Shown here piece by piece: positions 1 to 7,307 of a DNA stretch of 16,597 nucleotides. Both the position numbers and the translations under genes were made by a program. How positions within the stretch are numbered: position 1 is the stretch's first letter; each line of letters begins with the position of its first letter. A model generated the notes under the pieces. That model saw nothing but the letters and a program-made list of their open reading frames with translations. It was not told where the DNA came from and searched no databases. Source of the stretch: an uncultured Bacteroidales bacterium (GTDB lineage Bacteria > Bacteroidota > Bacteroidia > Bacteroidales > F082); contig CALGBV010000345.1 of NCBI GenBank assembly GCA_937884015.1, positions 1 to 16,597 of the forward strand, written 5' to 3'.

Positions 1-342
1 ACAAGATCAGTCAATGCAGTAGCTTCAAGAGCTAGACGCAAGAAAATCCTGAAGAAGACCAAAGGTCAGTTCAGTACAAGAAAGAATGTCTGGACTGTGG
101 CGAAGAACTCTTACGAAAAGGGTCAAACTTACGCTTATCGCGACAGAAAGAACAAGAAACGCGAATTCCGCAGCCTGTGGATCGTCCGTATCAATGCAGC
201 CATCCGTGAATATGGTATGTCTTACAGCGTGTTCATGGACAAGCTCAACAAGAGCGGCATCGAAATCAACCGTAAGGTTCTCGCCGACCTGGCTCTGAAC
301 AATCCGGAAGCTTTCAAGGCTATCGTCGAAAAGATTCAGTAA
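1..342 (+). CDS. rplT: 50S ribosomal protein L20, missing only its start codon
   Basis: Ribosomal protein L20 binds 23S rRNA early in large-subunit assembly. The reading frame is open from base 1 (T-R-S-V-N-A-V-A-S-R-A-R-R-K-K...), which aligns with the usual L20 beginning M-P-R-S-V-N-x-V-A-S-R, so only the ATG seems to lie outside the window. The basic N-terminal tail, the block N-V-W-T-V-A-K-N, and the C-terminal block E-I-N-R-K-V-L-A-D-L-A are all family hallmarks. About 113 residues are visible, the normal full length. An internal ATG at 97 would give only the C-terminal 81 residues and is not the real start. In most bacteria the gene follows infC and rpmI, so these are expected just to the left. 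A strong terminator follows. Confidence 0.97.
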   Translation, partial: TRSVNAVASRARRKKILKKTKGQFSTRKNVWTVAKNSYEKGQTYAYRDRKNKKREFRSLWIVRINAAIREYGMSYSVFMDKLNKSGIEINRKVLADLALNNPEAFKAIVEKIQ

Positions 343-386
343 TCTTACTTCGGCAAAGCGTTATTGTCTTAACGATAACCACAACG

Positions 387-417
387 AAGCCTCGGCATTT
401 CGCCGGGGCTTTTTTTT
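387..417 (+). terminator. Rho-independent terminator after rplT
   Basis: The left arm at 387-396 (AAGCCTCGGC) pairs with the right arm at 402-411 (GCCGGGGCTT) in a 10-base-pair stem with one G-U pair and a 5-base loop. A run of T follows directly (410-417). It lies 45 bases after the rplT stop and probably ends the ribosomal-protein transcript. Confidence 0.9.
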
Positions 418-451
418 ATAGAGGAGTGTTCTCTAATTCTAAAGAATTGTG

Positions 452-459
452 CATCTTTG
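452..459 (+). promoter_or_regulatory. Candidate Bacteroidota -7 box of the FKBP gene
   Basis: CATCTTTG differs by one base from the Bacteroidota consensus TAnnTTTG and ends 19 bases before the ATG at 479. Only a weak TGTT-like -33 element is visible near 427-430. If correct, the upstream in-frame ATG at 449 lies at or before the promoter and cannot be the start. Confidence 0.5.
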
Positions 460-478
460 CATTTCAAAATCTTGCGAT

Positions 479-889
479 ATGAACAAAAAGGAAGCATATA
501 AGGAAAAGAACGAACAGTTTTTGGCTGATTTGCGGAAAGAAGAAGGTATCAATGAGCTGGCTAACGGCGTGTTATACAAAGTGTTGGAGTCGGGCGATGC
601 GCGTAGCAGAATCAAGGTGAAATACGAGAGCATTGTCACTTGCCGTTACAAAGGTTCGCTGATTGACGGCCATGTGTTTGACGATGCCTTTGAGCGCGAT
701 TATCCGGAGACTTTTCGCGTTTATGAACTCATCAATGGTTTTCAGATTGCCTTGATGAACATGCACGTCGGCGACCGCTGGATAGTGTATATTCCTGCCG
801 AACAAGGCTATGGCAGCCGTAATGCCGATGACATTCCAGGCAACTCGACTCTGATTTTTGAAATCAAGCTGATTGCCGTTGCTGGGTGA
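479..889 (+). CDS. FKBP-type peptidyl-prolyl cis-trans isomerase, short cytoplasmic form
   Basis: Predicted to catalyse cis-trans isomerisation of prolyl bonds. The 136-residue product has a short charged N-terminal helix (about 1-27), similar to the end of the FkpA/Mip dimerisation arm, then an FKBP domain (about 30-135). The domain shows R-Y-K-G-S-L-I-D-G-H-V-F-D (56-68), a V-G-D-R-W strand (97-101) and the ending N-S-T-L-I-F-E-I-K-L. There is no signal peptide or lipobox, unlike many FKBPs of this phylum, so a cytoplasmic site is inferred. The tryptophan usual at the pocket floor (I-P-G-W) seems replaced by Phe88 (I-N-G-F). An in-frame ATG at 449 would add ten residues, but the likely -7 box lies there, so 479 is preferred. 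Membership of the FKBP fold is clear; activity and substrate are not known. Confidence 0.88.
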   Translation: MNKKEAYKEKNEQFLADLRKEEGINELANGVLYKVLESGDARSRIKVKYESIVTCRYKGSLIDGHVFDDAFERDYPETFRVYELINGFQIALMNMHVGDRWIVYIPAEQGYGSRNADDIPGNSTLIFEIKLIAVAG

Positions 890-900
890 TTGTAAATGCG

Positions 901-937
901 GAGAATTTTCAGAGTATGTTGAGAGAAAATTTTTTTG
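901..937 (+). terminator. Candidate A/T-rich terminator after the FKBP gene
   Basis: Bases 901-910 (GAGAATTTTC) can pair with 925-934 (GAAAATTTTT), giving 10 pairs including two G-U, with a 14-base loop and T bases to 936. It begins 12 bases after the FKBP stop. The stem is weak, so the call is moderate. Confidence 0.42.
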
Positions 938-980
938 TGAGTTAAATCTTTGAAATTCATACGTGTGTGCATGTAAAATC

Positions 981-1109
981 ATCTGCGTTAATTATGACGC
1001 TTGCGTCAAAAAAATCTGCGTCATCTGTGTAATCTCCGGTTGAAAAAATCATTTGTATCAATCTGTATAATCTGTAGTAGAATATTGTCTGCGTAATCAG
1101 TGGTTAAAA
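981..1109 (+). repeat. Degenerate ATCTGYGTA-type tandem repeat before uvrB
   Basis: A 9-base unit close to ATCTGCGTA recurs in imperfect copies: 981-989, 1014-1022, 1023-1031, 1032-1040 (divergent), 1060-1069 and 1069-1075, with degraded copies near 1051-1059 and 1088-1095. Two blocks end in similar short tails, CCGGTTGAAAAA (1036-1047) and GTGGTTAAAAA (1100-1110). The array runs right into the uvrB start codon. On the other strand it reads as AACCACTGATTACGCAGA, like a dispersed intergenic repeat I recall from Bacteroidota and some other phyla; that link is from memory. Confidence 0.65.
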
Positions 1110-3122
1110 ATGAACTTCAAATTAGTATCCGATTTTAAGCCGACTGGCGACCAGCCTGAAGCCATCCGTCAACTGGTGGAAGGGCTGAACCGCGGCGACC
1201 GTGCCCAGACTTTGCTCGGCGTGACGGGTTCAGGCAAGACTTTCACCATTGCCAATGTTTTGGCGGAATTGAACCGTCCGGCATTGATTCTCAGCCACAA
1301 TAAGACGCTGGCGGCGCAGTTATATGGCGAGTTCAAGCAGTTTTTCCCCGAAAATGCAGTGCAGTATTTCGTCTCGTATTACGATTATTACCAGCCGGAG
1401 GCTTTCATTCCAGCCACGAATACCTACATTGAGAAGGATTTGGCCATCAATATGGAAATCGATAAGATGCGCCTCGCTACCACGACGGCATTGCTTTCGG
1501 GTAGAAGGGATATTATCGTAGTTTCCTCTGTGTCATGCCTTTATGGTATCGGTAATCCTGATGATTTCGGAAAAAACATCATCTATCTTGAGCAAGGCGC
1601 CAAGAAAACCCGCGATGAGGTTTCGAAGGCTTTGGTGAATGCACTCTACAGCCGCGATGAAATCAATTTTGTGCAAGGGCGTTTCCGTGTGAAAGGGGAG
1701 ACCTTGGACGTGTTTCCGGCCTACGCCGATTATGGCTATCGTATTGTGTTTTGGGACGATGAAATCGATTCGTTGGAGAGTTTTGATCCGATTACGGGCC
1801 GACGCATTGAGTCGTTTTCGCAGATTACGATTTTCCCGGCAAACATTTTCGTCACTTCTCAGGAAAAAATGCAGAAGGCCATGCGTGAGATCCAGGATGA
1901 TATGTTTAAGCAGACCGAATATTTCCGCGAAATCGGAAAAGGGTTGGAAGCGAAACGCCTTGAAGACCGCGTGAATTACGACTTGGAGATGATGCGTGAA
2001 TTGGGCTATTGCTCTGGCATTGAGAACTATTCGCGTTATTTCGATGGACGCAGTCCGGGCACAAGACCTTTCTGCTTGTTGGATTTTTTTCCGGAAGATT
2101 TCATAACAGTCATAGACGAAAGTCATGTCACGGTGCCGCAGATTCGCGGTATGCACGGCGGCGACCGTTCGCGCAAGCAGACTTTGGTGGAATATGGTTT
2201 CCGTTTGCCTGCCGCTTTGGATAACCGTCCTTTGCAATTCGATGAATATCAGGCCTTGACAGGTCAAACGATTTATGTCAGTGCTACGCCTGCCGATTTC
2301 GAGTTGCAGCAGAGCGAAGGCGTTTATGTGGAACAACTGATTCGTCCGACGGGATTGCTTGACCCTGTGATTGAGGTGAGGCCAAGCCTGAATCAAGTGG
2401 ATGACTTGATTGACGAAATTCACAAAGTGATAGAAAAGAACCAGCGCGTGTTGGTCACGACCTTGACAAAACGCATGGCTGAAGAATTAAATACTTATCT
2501 CAACAACTTGAAAATCAAGACGAGATACATCCATTCCGATGTCGATACCATGGAACGTGTTGAGATTTTGCAAGGTTTGCGCATGGGCGATTTCGATGTC
2601 TTGGTTGGCGTCAACCTATTGCGCGAAGGTTTGGATTTGCCGGAAGTGAGTCTGGTCGCCATATTGGATGCCGATAAAGAAGGCTTCCTGCGTTCGGAAC
2701 GCTCTTTGACACAGACGGCAGGCCGAGCTGCGCGTAATGCCGAGAGCAAGGTCATCATGTATGCCGACACCATCACCGAGTCGATGCAAAAGACCATTGA
2801 CGAGACGGCGCGTCGCCGCTCAAAGCAAATCGCATACAATGAGGCGCATGGCATTGTCCCGAAGACCATTATCAAGGCTATCGACAATTCGTTGGGCACT
2901 TTGAAAGGCGGAACGGTTTCGGCTGGAACATACGTCCAGAAAGATGGCGGCGATACGGAGGCTGCCGAAGCGCAAGTCTACAAGACCGAAAAAGAATTGC
3001 AGCGAGCCTTGCAGGAAGCCAAGAAGAACATGGAGAAAGCCGTCAAGGAGATGGACTTCCTCAACGCCGCCAAGTGGCGTGACGAGATGCTGGCTTTGCA
3101 GGAAAGATTGGGGAAAAAGTAA
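1110..3122 (+). CDS. uvrB: Excinuclease ABC subunit B
   Basis: UvrB is the damage-verifying helicase-like subunit of nucleotide excision repair; it is loaded by UvrA and recruits UvrC. The 670-residue length is normal. Visible motifs are Walker A G37-V-T-G-S-G-K-T44, the DNA-gripping beta-hairpin region rich in tyrosines (about 90-110, Y-Y-D-Y-Y-Q-P-E-A), the Walker B / DEAD-like D336-E-S-H339, helicase motif VI Q535-T-A-G-R-A-A-R542, and a C-terminal UVR coiled-coil motif (about 632-667) that contacts UvrC. The start at 1110 gives the conventional N-terminus (F-K-P-T-G-D-Q-P-E-A-I). Only A/T-rich sequence, no Shine-Dalgarno, precedes it, which is common in this phylum. A degenerate repeat array fills the 100 bases before it. 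The next gene begins 40 bases downstream on the same strand. Confidence 0.98.
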   Translation: MNFKLVSDFKPTGDQPEAIRQLVEGLNRGDRAQTLLGVTGSGKTFTIANVLAELNRPALILSHNKTLAAQLYGEFKQFFPENAVQYFVSYYDYYQPEAFIPATNTYIEKDLAINMEIDKMRLATTTALLSGRRDIIVVSSVSCLYGIGNPDDFGKNIIYLEQGAKKTRDEVSKALVNALYSRDEINFVQGRFRVKGETLDVFPAYADYGYRIVFWDDEIDSLESFDPITGRRIESFSQITIFPANIFVTSQEKMQKAMREIQDDMFKQTEYFREIGKGLEAKRLEDRVNYDLEMMRELGYCSGIENYSRYFDGRSPGTRPFCLLDFFPEDFITVIDESHVTVPQIRGMHGGDRSRKQTLVEYGFRLPAALDNRPLQFDEYQALTGQTIYVSATPADFELQQSEGVYVEQLIRPTGLLDPVIEVRPSLNQVDDLIDEIHKVIEKNQRVLVTTLTKRMAEELNTYLNNLKIKTRYIHSDVDTMERVEILQGLRMGDFDVLVGVNLLREGLDLPEVSLVAILDADKEGFLRSERSLTQTAGRAARNAESKVIMYADTITESMQKTIDETARRRSKQIAYNEAHGIVPKTIIKAIDNSLGTLKGGTVSAGTYVQKDGGDTEAAEAQVYKTEKELQRALQEAKKNMEKAVKEMDFLNAAKWRDEMLALQERLGKK

Positions 3123-3162
3123 GATGAAGTAATCCATAATTACATATTGAAATGTCTATAAT

Positions 3163-4290
3163 ATGAAAGAAGTCATTAAAAGAAGAAAAAATATTTGCTT
3201 GTATTCCATCCTTTTGCTTTCGCTTGGGTTACTTTTCCCGGCTTGTCATAAGGAAGAAAATTTGGTAATTTATACGGAGGTTTTGGAAAAGAATGATTTC
3301 GGAGGAGCTATTTTGAAACTTTCGCCAGAAGAAATGAAAGATGCCGATTTTGAATTTGGTGACATCCTTCAGGTGTCTTTTAATGATACGGTGTTGAAAA
3401 TTCCTTACTTTGATGGGTTTTATTGTCGCGTCGGTGATATGCAGCTTACGGCCTATCGTAGTTCGCCAAACATTGAGTTTACGGCACCATTTTGCGGCTT
3501 ACCTGATGCGCTTGATGTACGGAAAGGCACTGAGATTGCAATTGCAATGTTTGAAAAGGGTTCTGCTAAGAATATCCAGCAGACCATGGCAATGAATTTC
3601 TCAAATGATTTTAGTGATTATGAATATGACACAATAAGGTTTTCAAATGCCAGAATGGTTAAATTAGGAAGGATTGCTGGTAATCGTCTGTATCGTTCGT
3701 CATCTCCTTTTGATAATGCATATAACCGGGCCGATTTTGCAGCTCTGTTTATGAGAAAGAAAGGCATTGCTTGTGCGTTGAATTTATCGGATGATGATGT
3801 GAAAATGCAATCTATGTTAGACGATATGCCTGAATATTCACGTCAATTTTATGAATCAGGCAACGTGGTATGTTGCAAATTGAAAGTGAATTACAAGTCT
3901 GATGAAACGAATGTCATGATGTTGCAAGGTTTGGTCAAAATGATTGAAAAACAAGGTCCTTATCTCGTGCAATGCCTTGAAGGGAAAGACCGTACAGGTT
4001 ATGCATGCGCTATTTTGGAGGCCATTTGTGGCGCGACTTACGATGAAATAGTTGCAGATTACATGCTGTCGTATGAAAACTATTTTAATTATAACCAGTA
4101 TAATAATCCCACCTTCTATAATACTGTCGTCAGTATTCGCCTTAACGATGCTTTGATGTATTATTGCGGCATTGATGATGAAAGTCTGTTGCCAACAATT
4201 GACCTGGAGGCTTCGGTCCGTAGGTTTATGCTGAATCATGGCCTGACGGAAACCGAAATCGACCAGTTGCAACAAGCGTTGTGCGATTAA
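3163..4290 (+). CDS. Lipoprotein with a C-terminal tyrosine-phosphatase-like domain
   Basis: A 375-residue predicted lipoprotein: basic start, hydrophobic stretch 11-27 and lipobox F-P-A-C28. The residues after the cysteine (H-K-E-E) resemble the K-(D/E)2 surface-export signal described for Bacteroidota lipoproteins, so exposure on the cell surface is possible. Residues 33-145 form a separate beta-rich region that I recall, weakly, as like the C-terminal domain of SAM hydroxide adenosyltransferases found before phosphatase domains in gut bacteria. Residues about 160-375 hold the phosphatase signature C271-L-E-G-K-D-R277-T-G, the C-x5-R loop of cysteine phosphatases (Y_phosphatase3 / dual-specificity type). 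The residue before Cys271 is Gln rather than the usual His. Substrate unknown. No clear promoter lies in the 40 bases after uvrB, so co-transcription is possible. The gene looks more A/T-rich than uvrB. It ends 9 bases from the convergent nuclease gene. Confidence 0.8.
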   Translation: MKEVIKRRKNICLYSILLLSLGLLFPACHKEENLVIYTEVLEKNDFGGAILKLSPEEMKDADFEFGDILQVSFNDTVLKIPYFDGFYCRVGDMQLTAYRSSPNIEFTAPFCGLPDALDVRKGTEIAIAMFEKGSAKNIQQTMAMNFSNDFSDYEYDTIRFSNARMVKLGRIAGNRLYRSSSPFDNAYNRADFAALFMRKKGIACALNLSDDDVKMQSMLDDMPEYSRQFYESGNVVCCKLKVNYKSDETNVMMLQGLVKMIEKQGPYLVQCLEGKDRTGYACAILEAICGATYDEIVADYMLSYENYFNYNQYNNPTFYNTVVSIRLNDALMYYCGIDDESLLPTIDLEASVRRFMLNHGLTETEIDQLQQALCD

Positions 4291-4299
4291 ATATGGTTT

Positions 4300-7218
4300 T
4301 TACTTCTTGCTCTCCCGTCTGCAAATGTCGCAAAAGTCGCAGTAACTGCAAGTGTCGCTGCCTTCTTCGCATTGTTTGAAAGAAGTTTCCTTATCGAGCA
4401 TTTCTTCAATTAGGGCGGTGAGTAGTTTTTCCATGTCACCGGTGAAAGTTTCGTCCAAAAGGAATGGCACTTCGGCAGGTCCTTTGGAACTTGGATGCGT
4501 CTTGACAAGACCGAATTGCATTTTTTTCGGATGGCGCAGACTGTGTAGTGCAGCCGTGATGTCTTGCGGCTTGATGTTTGGATTTTTCTTGAGGTAAAAA
4601 TACTTGTAAAGCAGCAGCTGCAATGCCTTTTCGGGAATGCGCTTGAGATAATTGATGTCGGTTTCACCCTCCTCACGATAGGGCAGCTTTACGGAATCAT
4701 CATCAACTTTTCCGGACTTGTAATCAATCACGCGGTAGGTGTCGCCGTATTTGTCGATGCGGTCGGCGTAGCCTGCAAAATTGCATTGTAAACCATTGAT
4801 TGTTATGGAACTGCTCAGATTGCTCTCTAATTCCAACATGATGAGTCCGTCCTTTTCTAAACATTTTTCGGTGTAGTCGAGATAGGCGTGGAGCCATTTG
4901 TGCAAGGCGAGTTTGTCCATGTAGTTGTAGCCGATGTCCGACAGTCCGCCGGGCAGCTTTTCCTCGATGGCTTTTTGCAGTTCTTTCTCTGCGTTTGGCT
5001 TTATCTTGTTGATAAATAATTCTTTATCAATGATTTGCCTTTGACCGTCAATGGGCAGATAAGGCTGGAATAGGGATTCAAAAGTCTTGTGAATGATGCT
5101 GCCGGTGATGTTGCTGCCCGTGTCTTCATCAACGCTGTTGTCTTCGATTTTCTTGATGTATTTCAGGTAAAACCTAAACGGGCAATTGATGTAAGTCGAT
5201 ATGGCTGTGGGACTTAGTCCTTTCTTGCAAATGATATTCTGTAGTTCTTCCAAAGCAGATTCCTTGTCGGCGGCAAGGGTTTTGATTTCGCCAGGATTGG
5301 CCGTTTGTCCCGCAAAAGGTTCTTCCGTGATGCGGATTTTTGCGTTTCGTTTGGGCAATTCCTGCAAAATCTGAAGAATGAAACGGCTGGGTTCGCCGCC
5401 CGATCTGTTGCCTACATCGTTGTAATAGAGATAAATGTCGTTGGCGCTTTGCAGCAAATGGTAGAAATGATAGGCAAAAACGGCTTGCTTTTCGTAGTAG
5501 CCGGGCAGATCGTGGGCTTTCCTGATGAAACTCGGAATGAAGCTGCCTTGTGGCTTCTCGGCGGGCAAAATGCCTTCATTGACGCTCAGAATGTGAATCT
5601 TTCCAAAATCGAGGTTACGGGTTTCCAGCAGACCCATGATTTGCAGTCCATCGGTGGTACTGCTGTTGAGTTTTATGGCATTGCCAACGCTGACCAATCG
5701 GAAAAGAAGTTCAACGTCTTGTGTGTCAGTGACATATTCCTTGTGTTTCTTGATGACCAAATCGAGGCGGTTGATGATTTTGCCAATTTCGCTGACTTGG
5801 TTGAGCAGGAAAAGCAGGTCGTTGTTTTGCGATTGCTTCTGTGTTTTTTGTGCCACGAAACACAGTATTTCCCTGATGGAATCCAGAATTTGTCCGGGCG
5901 TTTTGTTGGCTTTCAGAATCAAATGTAGAAATTTCTGTAAATCAGGGAATTTATTGAAACTTTCAATGGCGTTTTCCTCAAAGATGAAAGTGCCTTTTTT
6001 GACGGTATCGGCTTTCCATTGCGTGAAGGCTTGCGTTTCTGCCTGACTGAAAATGATTTTCGTGATCTCCAAATCCATGAGACGCAAAATCGGCCAAAGA
6101 TACCAGCCTTCAATGTCTTTTTCTTCACCTTTTACACTGATTTTCCGCTTGAGTTTCTTCCCGCGTTGGAGAATGAAGTATTCCTTAATGAGTTGGTTGA
6201 TTGGTGTTTGCTGAAGCGGATAACCCATTGATACTTTCAGGTCGGCATATGTTGCTGTGTCGGGAATTGCGTTCAGTACGGGGATGAGCAGGTTTTCATC
6301 GGCGAGGACGACGGTCGTGTCTTTGTCGTTGATGTATTGCAGGTTGTCTTGCAGGGCTTTAGCTTGTATGGTGCTGCCGCTGCACGAAATGATGTGGATG
6401 TTTTTTTCTTCTTCTAAAAGTCTTTCGCTGATGCCATTGGCCAGCCATTCCCCGTGTTTTTCCTGATAACGGCGTGCGAAAAATCGAGCTTCATTGTTCT
6501 CGGCTTCAATGTAATAGCGGTCGTAATCGAATATGACTTCGGCCTTGCCATATTTGACGAGTTTTTCGATAATCGTTTCTTCGGTACGGGTCAAGGCGTT
6601 GAAGCCAGCAAAGATGATGAAACGGTCGCCGACTTTTTTTGAAAGGTCCTCGTCATTGAGGTGCGAAAGCTGGCGCGTAATCATGCCGTAGTAGCCTTTA
6701 TCTTGTGCGTCAAGCCTCTTGCCCAGTTCCTTATAATAGTCGTGCAAAGAGTGGAAAAACTGCAAGTATTTCTTTTCCTTTTCCTTGCGTTGCTCTTCAT
6801 CGAAGTTCCAGATTTGCAGTTCCTTATCGGCTACAATGAAATTGAAAAGTTCTTCTGCGTTTACGTCATATTGGTCGATTTCGTCGAAATCCTTTGCCAT
6901 TTGCGCGGCCTGACTGCCGAAAATGCGTAGGTTAGTGTCGCTTTCTAGGTTGTTGTGAGTCAGTTCTGCATCGATGTCAATCAGTTCGAAAAGTAAATCC
7001 AAATTGTCAACAAGCGTGGTGCCGCTCCATTGCGTGACGGCTTCCTCGATGGAGAGCATTTGCGGCAGCCAAATGTTGTCGTTAATGATGCGCTTGAACT
7101 CGGAACGGAGGTAAAATGCCGCTCTTTTGTTCGGAAAGACGATGGTCAGGTTCTGGTTTTTCAGGTCGAAATTGGCCGTAATGTGTTGCGCTAATCGGCT
7201 GATGAAAGGTGTGTTCAT
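4300..7218 (-). CDS. AddB-like PD-(D/E)XK nuclease with an iron-sulfur cysteine set
   Basis: A 972-residue protein of the AddB/RecB-nuclease class, which processes double-strand breaks with an AddA-type helicase partner. The N-terminal part looks like an inactivated UvrD-like helicase: the P-loop position reads I-V-F-P-N-K-R-A-A without the GxGKT signature. The C-terminal nuclease domain begins at S-P-T-A-I-S-T-Y. It shows H710 (G-S-I-I-H), D819 (A-D-R-I-D) and D832-Y-K834-S-G. Cys679 with Cys957, Cys960 and Cys966 (C-x2-C-x5-C) matches the AddB iron-sulfur ligand pattern; Cys950 and Cys963 are extra. An in-frame ATG at 7272 would add 18 residues that fall in a repeat-rich spacer and look unlike protein, so 7218 is chosen. 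It lies 89 bases after the MurU-like gene. No AddA-like helicase gene is visible in the window. Confidence 0.85.
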   Translation of the reverse strand: MNTPFISRLAQHITANFDLKNQNLTIVFPNKRAAFYLRSEFKRIINDNIWLPQMLSIEEAVTQWSGTTLVDNLDLLFELIDIDAELTHNNLESDTNLRIFGSQAAQMAKDFDEIDQYDVNAEELFNFIVADKELQIWNFDEEQRKEKEKKYLQFFHSLHDYYKELGKRLDAQDKGYYGMITRQLSHLNDEDLSKKVGDRFIIFAGFNALTRTEETIIEKLVKYGKAEVIFDYDRYYIEAENNEARFFARRYQEKHGEWLANGISERLLEEEKNIHIISCSGSTIQAKALQDNLQYINDKDTTVVLADENLLIPVLNAIPDTATYADLKVSMGYPLQQTPINQLIKEYFILQRGKKLKRKISVKGEEKDIEGWYLWPILRLMDLEITKIIFSQAETQAFTQWKADTVKKGTFIFEENAIESFNKFPDLQKFLHLILKANKTPGQILDSIREILCFVAQKTQKQSQNNDLLFLLNQVSEIGKIINRLDLVIKKHKEYVTDTQDVELLFRLVSVGNAIKLNSSTTDGLQIMGLLETRNLDFGKIHILSVNEGILPAEKPQGSFIPSFIRKAHDLPGYYEKQAVFAYHFYHLLQSANDIYLYYNDVGNRSGGEPSRFILQILQELPKRNAKIRITEEPFAGQTANPGEIKTLAADKESALEELQNIICKKGLSPTAISTYINCPFRFYLKYIKKIEDNSVDEDTGSNITGSIIHKTFESLFQPYLPIDGQRQIIDKELFINKIKPNAEKELQKAIEEKLPGGLSDIGYNYMDKLALHKWLHAYLDYTEKCLEKDGLIMLELESNLSSSITINGLQCNFAGYADRIDKYGDTYRVIDYKSGKVDDDSVKLPYREEGETDINYLKRIPEKALQLLLYKYFYLKKNPNIKPQDITAALHSLRHPKKMQFGLVKTHPSSKGPAEVPFLLDETFTGDMEKLLTALIEEMLDKETSFKQCEEGSDTCSYCDFCDICRRESKK

Positions 7219-7232
7219 GGATAATAAATGTT

Positions 7233-7303
7233 GTTCAAAATTGTTCAAATGCGCTTTGCACGATAAAATCATTCTGCGATGCAGGTTTTGAACTATTTTG
7301 AAC
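7233..7303. repeat. 17-base inverted repeat before the AddB-like gene
   Basis: The left arm at 7233-7249 (GTTCAAAATTGTTCAAA) is matched in inverted form by the right arm at 7287-7303 (TTTGAACTATTTTGAAC), 16 of 17 positions. Each arm itself contains two copies of TTTGAAC spaced 10 bases apart. The pair sits in the 89-base spacer between the stop of the MurU-like gene and the start of the nuclease gene. It could be a pair of regulator sites or a folded leader; nothing here decides between these. Confidence 0.6.
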
Positions 7304-7307
7304 TCTT

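Noticed and set aside
572..982. 136-residue minus-strand frame opposite the FKBP gene
   Set aside because: It is antisense to a clear FKBP domain, has no family resemblance, and its N-terminal part is translated from intergenic A/T-rich DNA.
1533..2423. 296-residue minus-strand frame inside uvrB
   Set aside because: It lies fully within uvrB on the opposite strand; its composition is that of reverse-translated helicase codons, with no recognisable domain or start signals.
4291..4299. Possible bidirectional terminator between the convergent phosphatase and nuclease genes
   Set aside because: I looked for a hairpin in and around the 9-base gap and found none that is convincing.
5305..5928. 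207-residue plus-strand frame inside the AddB-like gene
   Set aside because: Entirely antisense to the conserved nuclease protein and without promoter or recognisable motifs.
7219..7272. 18-residue N-terminal extension of the AddB-like protein (ATG at 7272)
   Set aside because: The extension is read from the inverted-repeat spacer and does not resemble the family N-terminus; the ATG at 7218 begins the conserved part.
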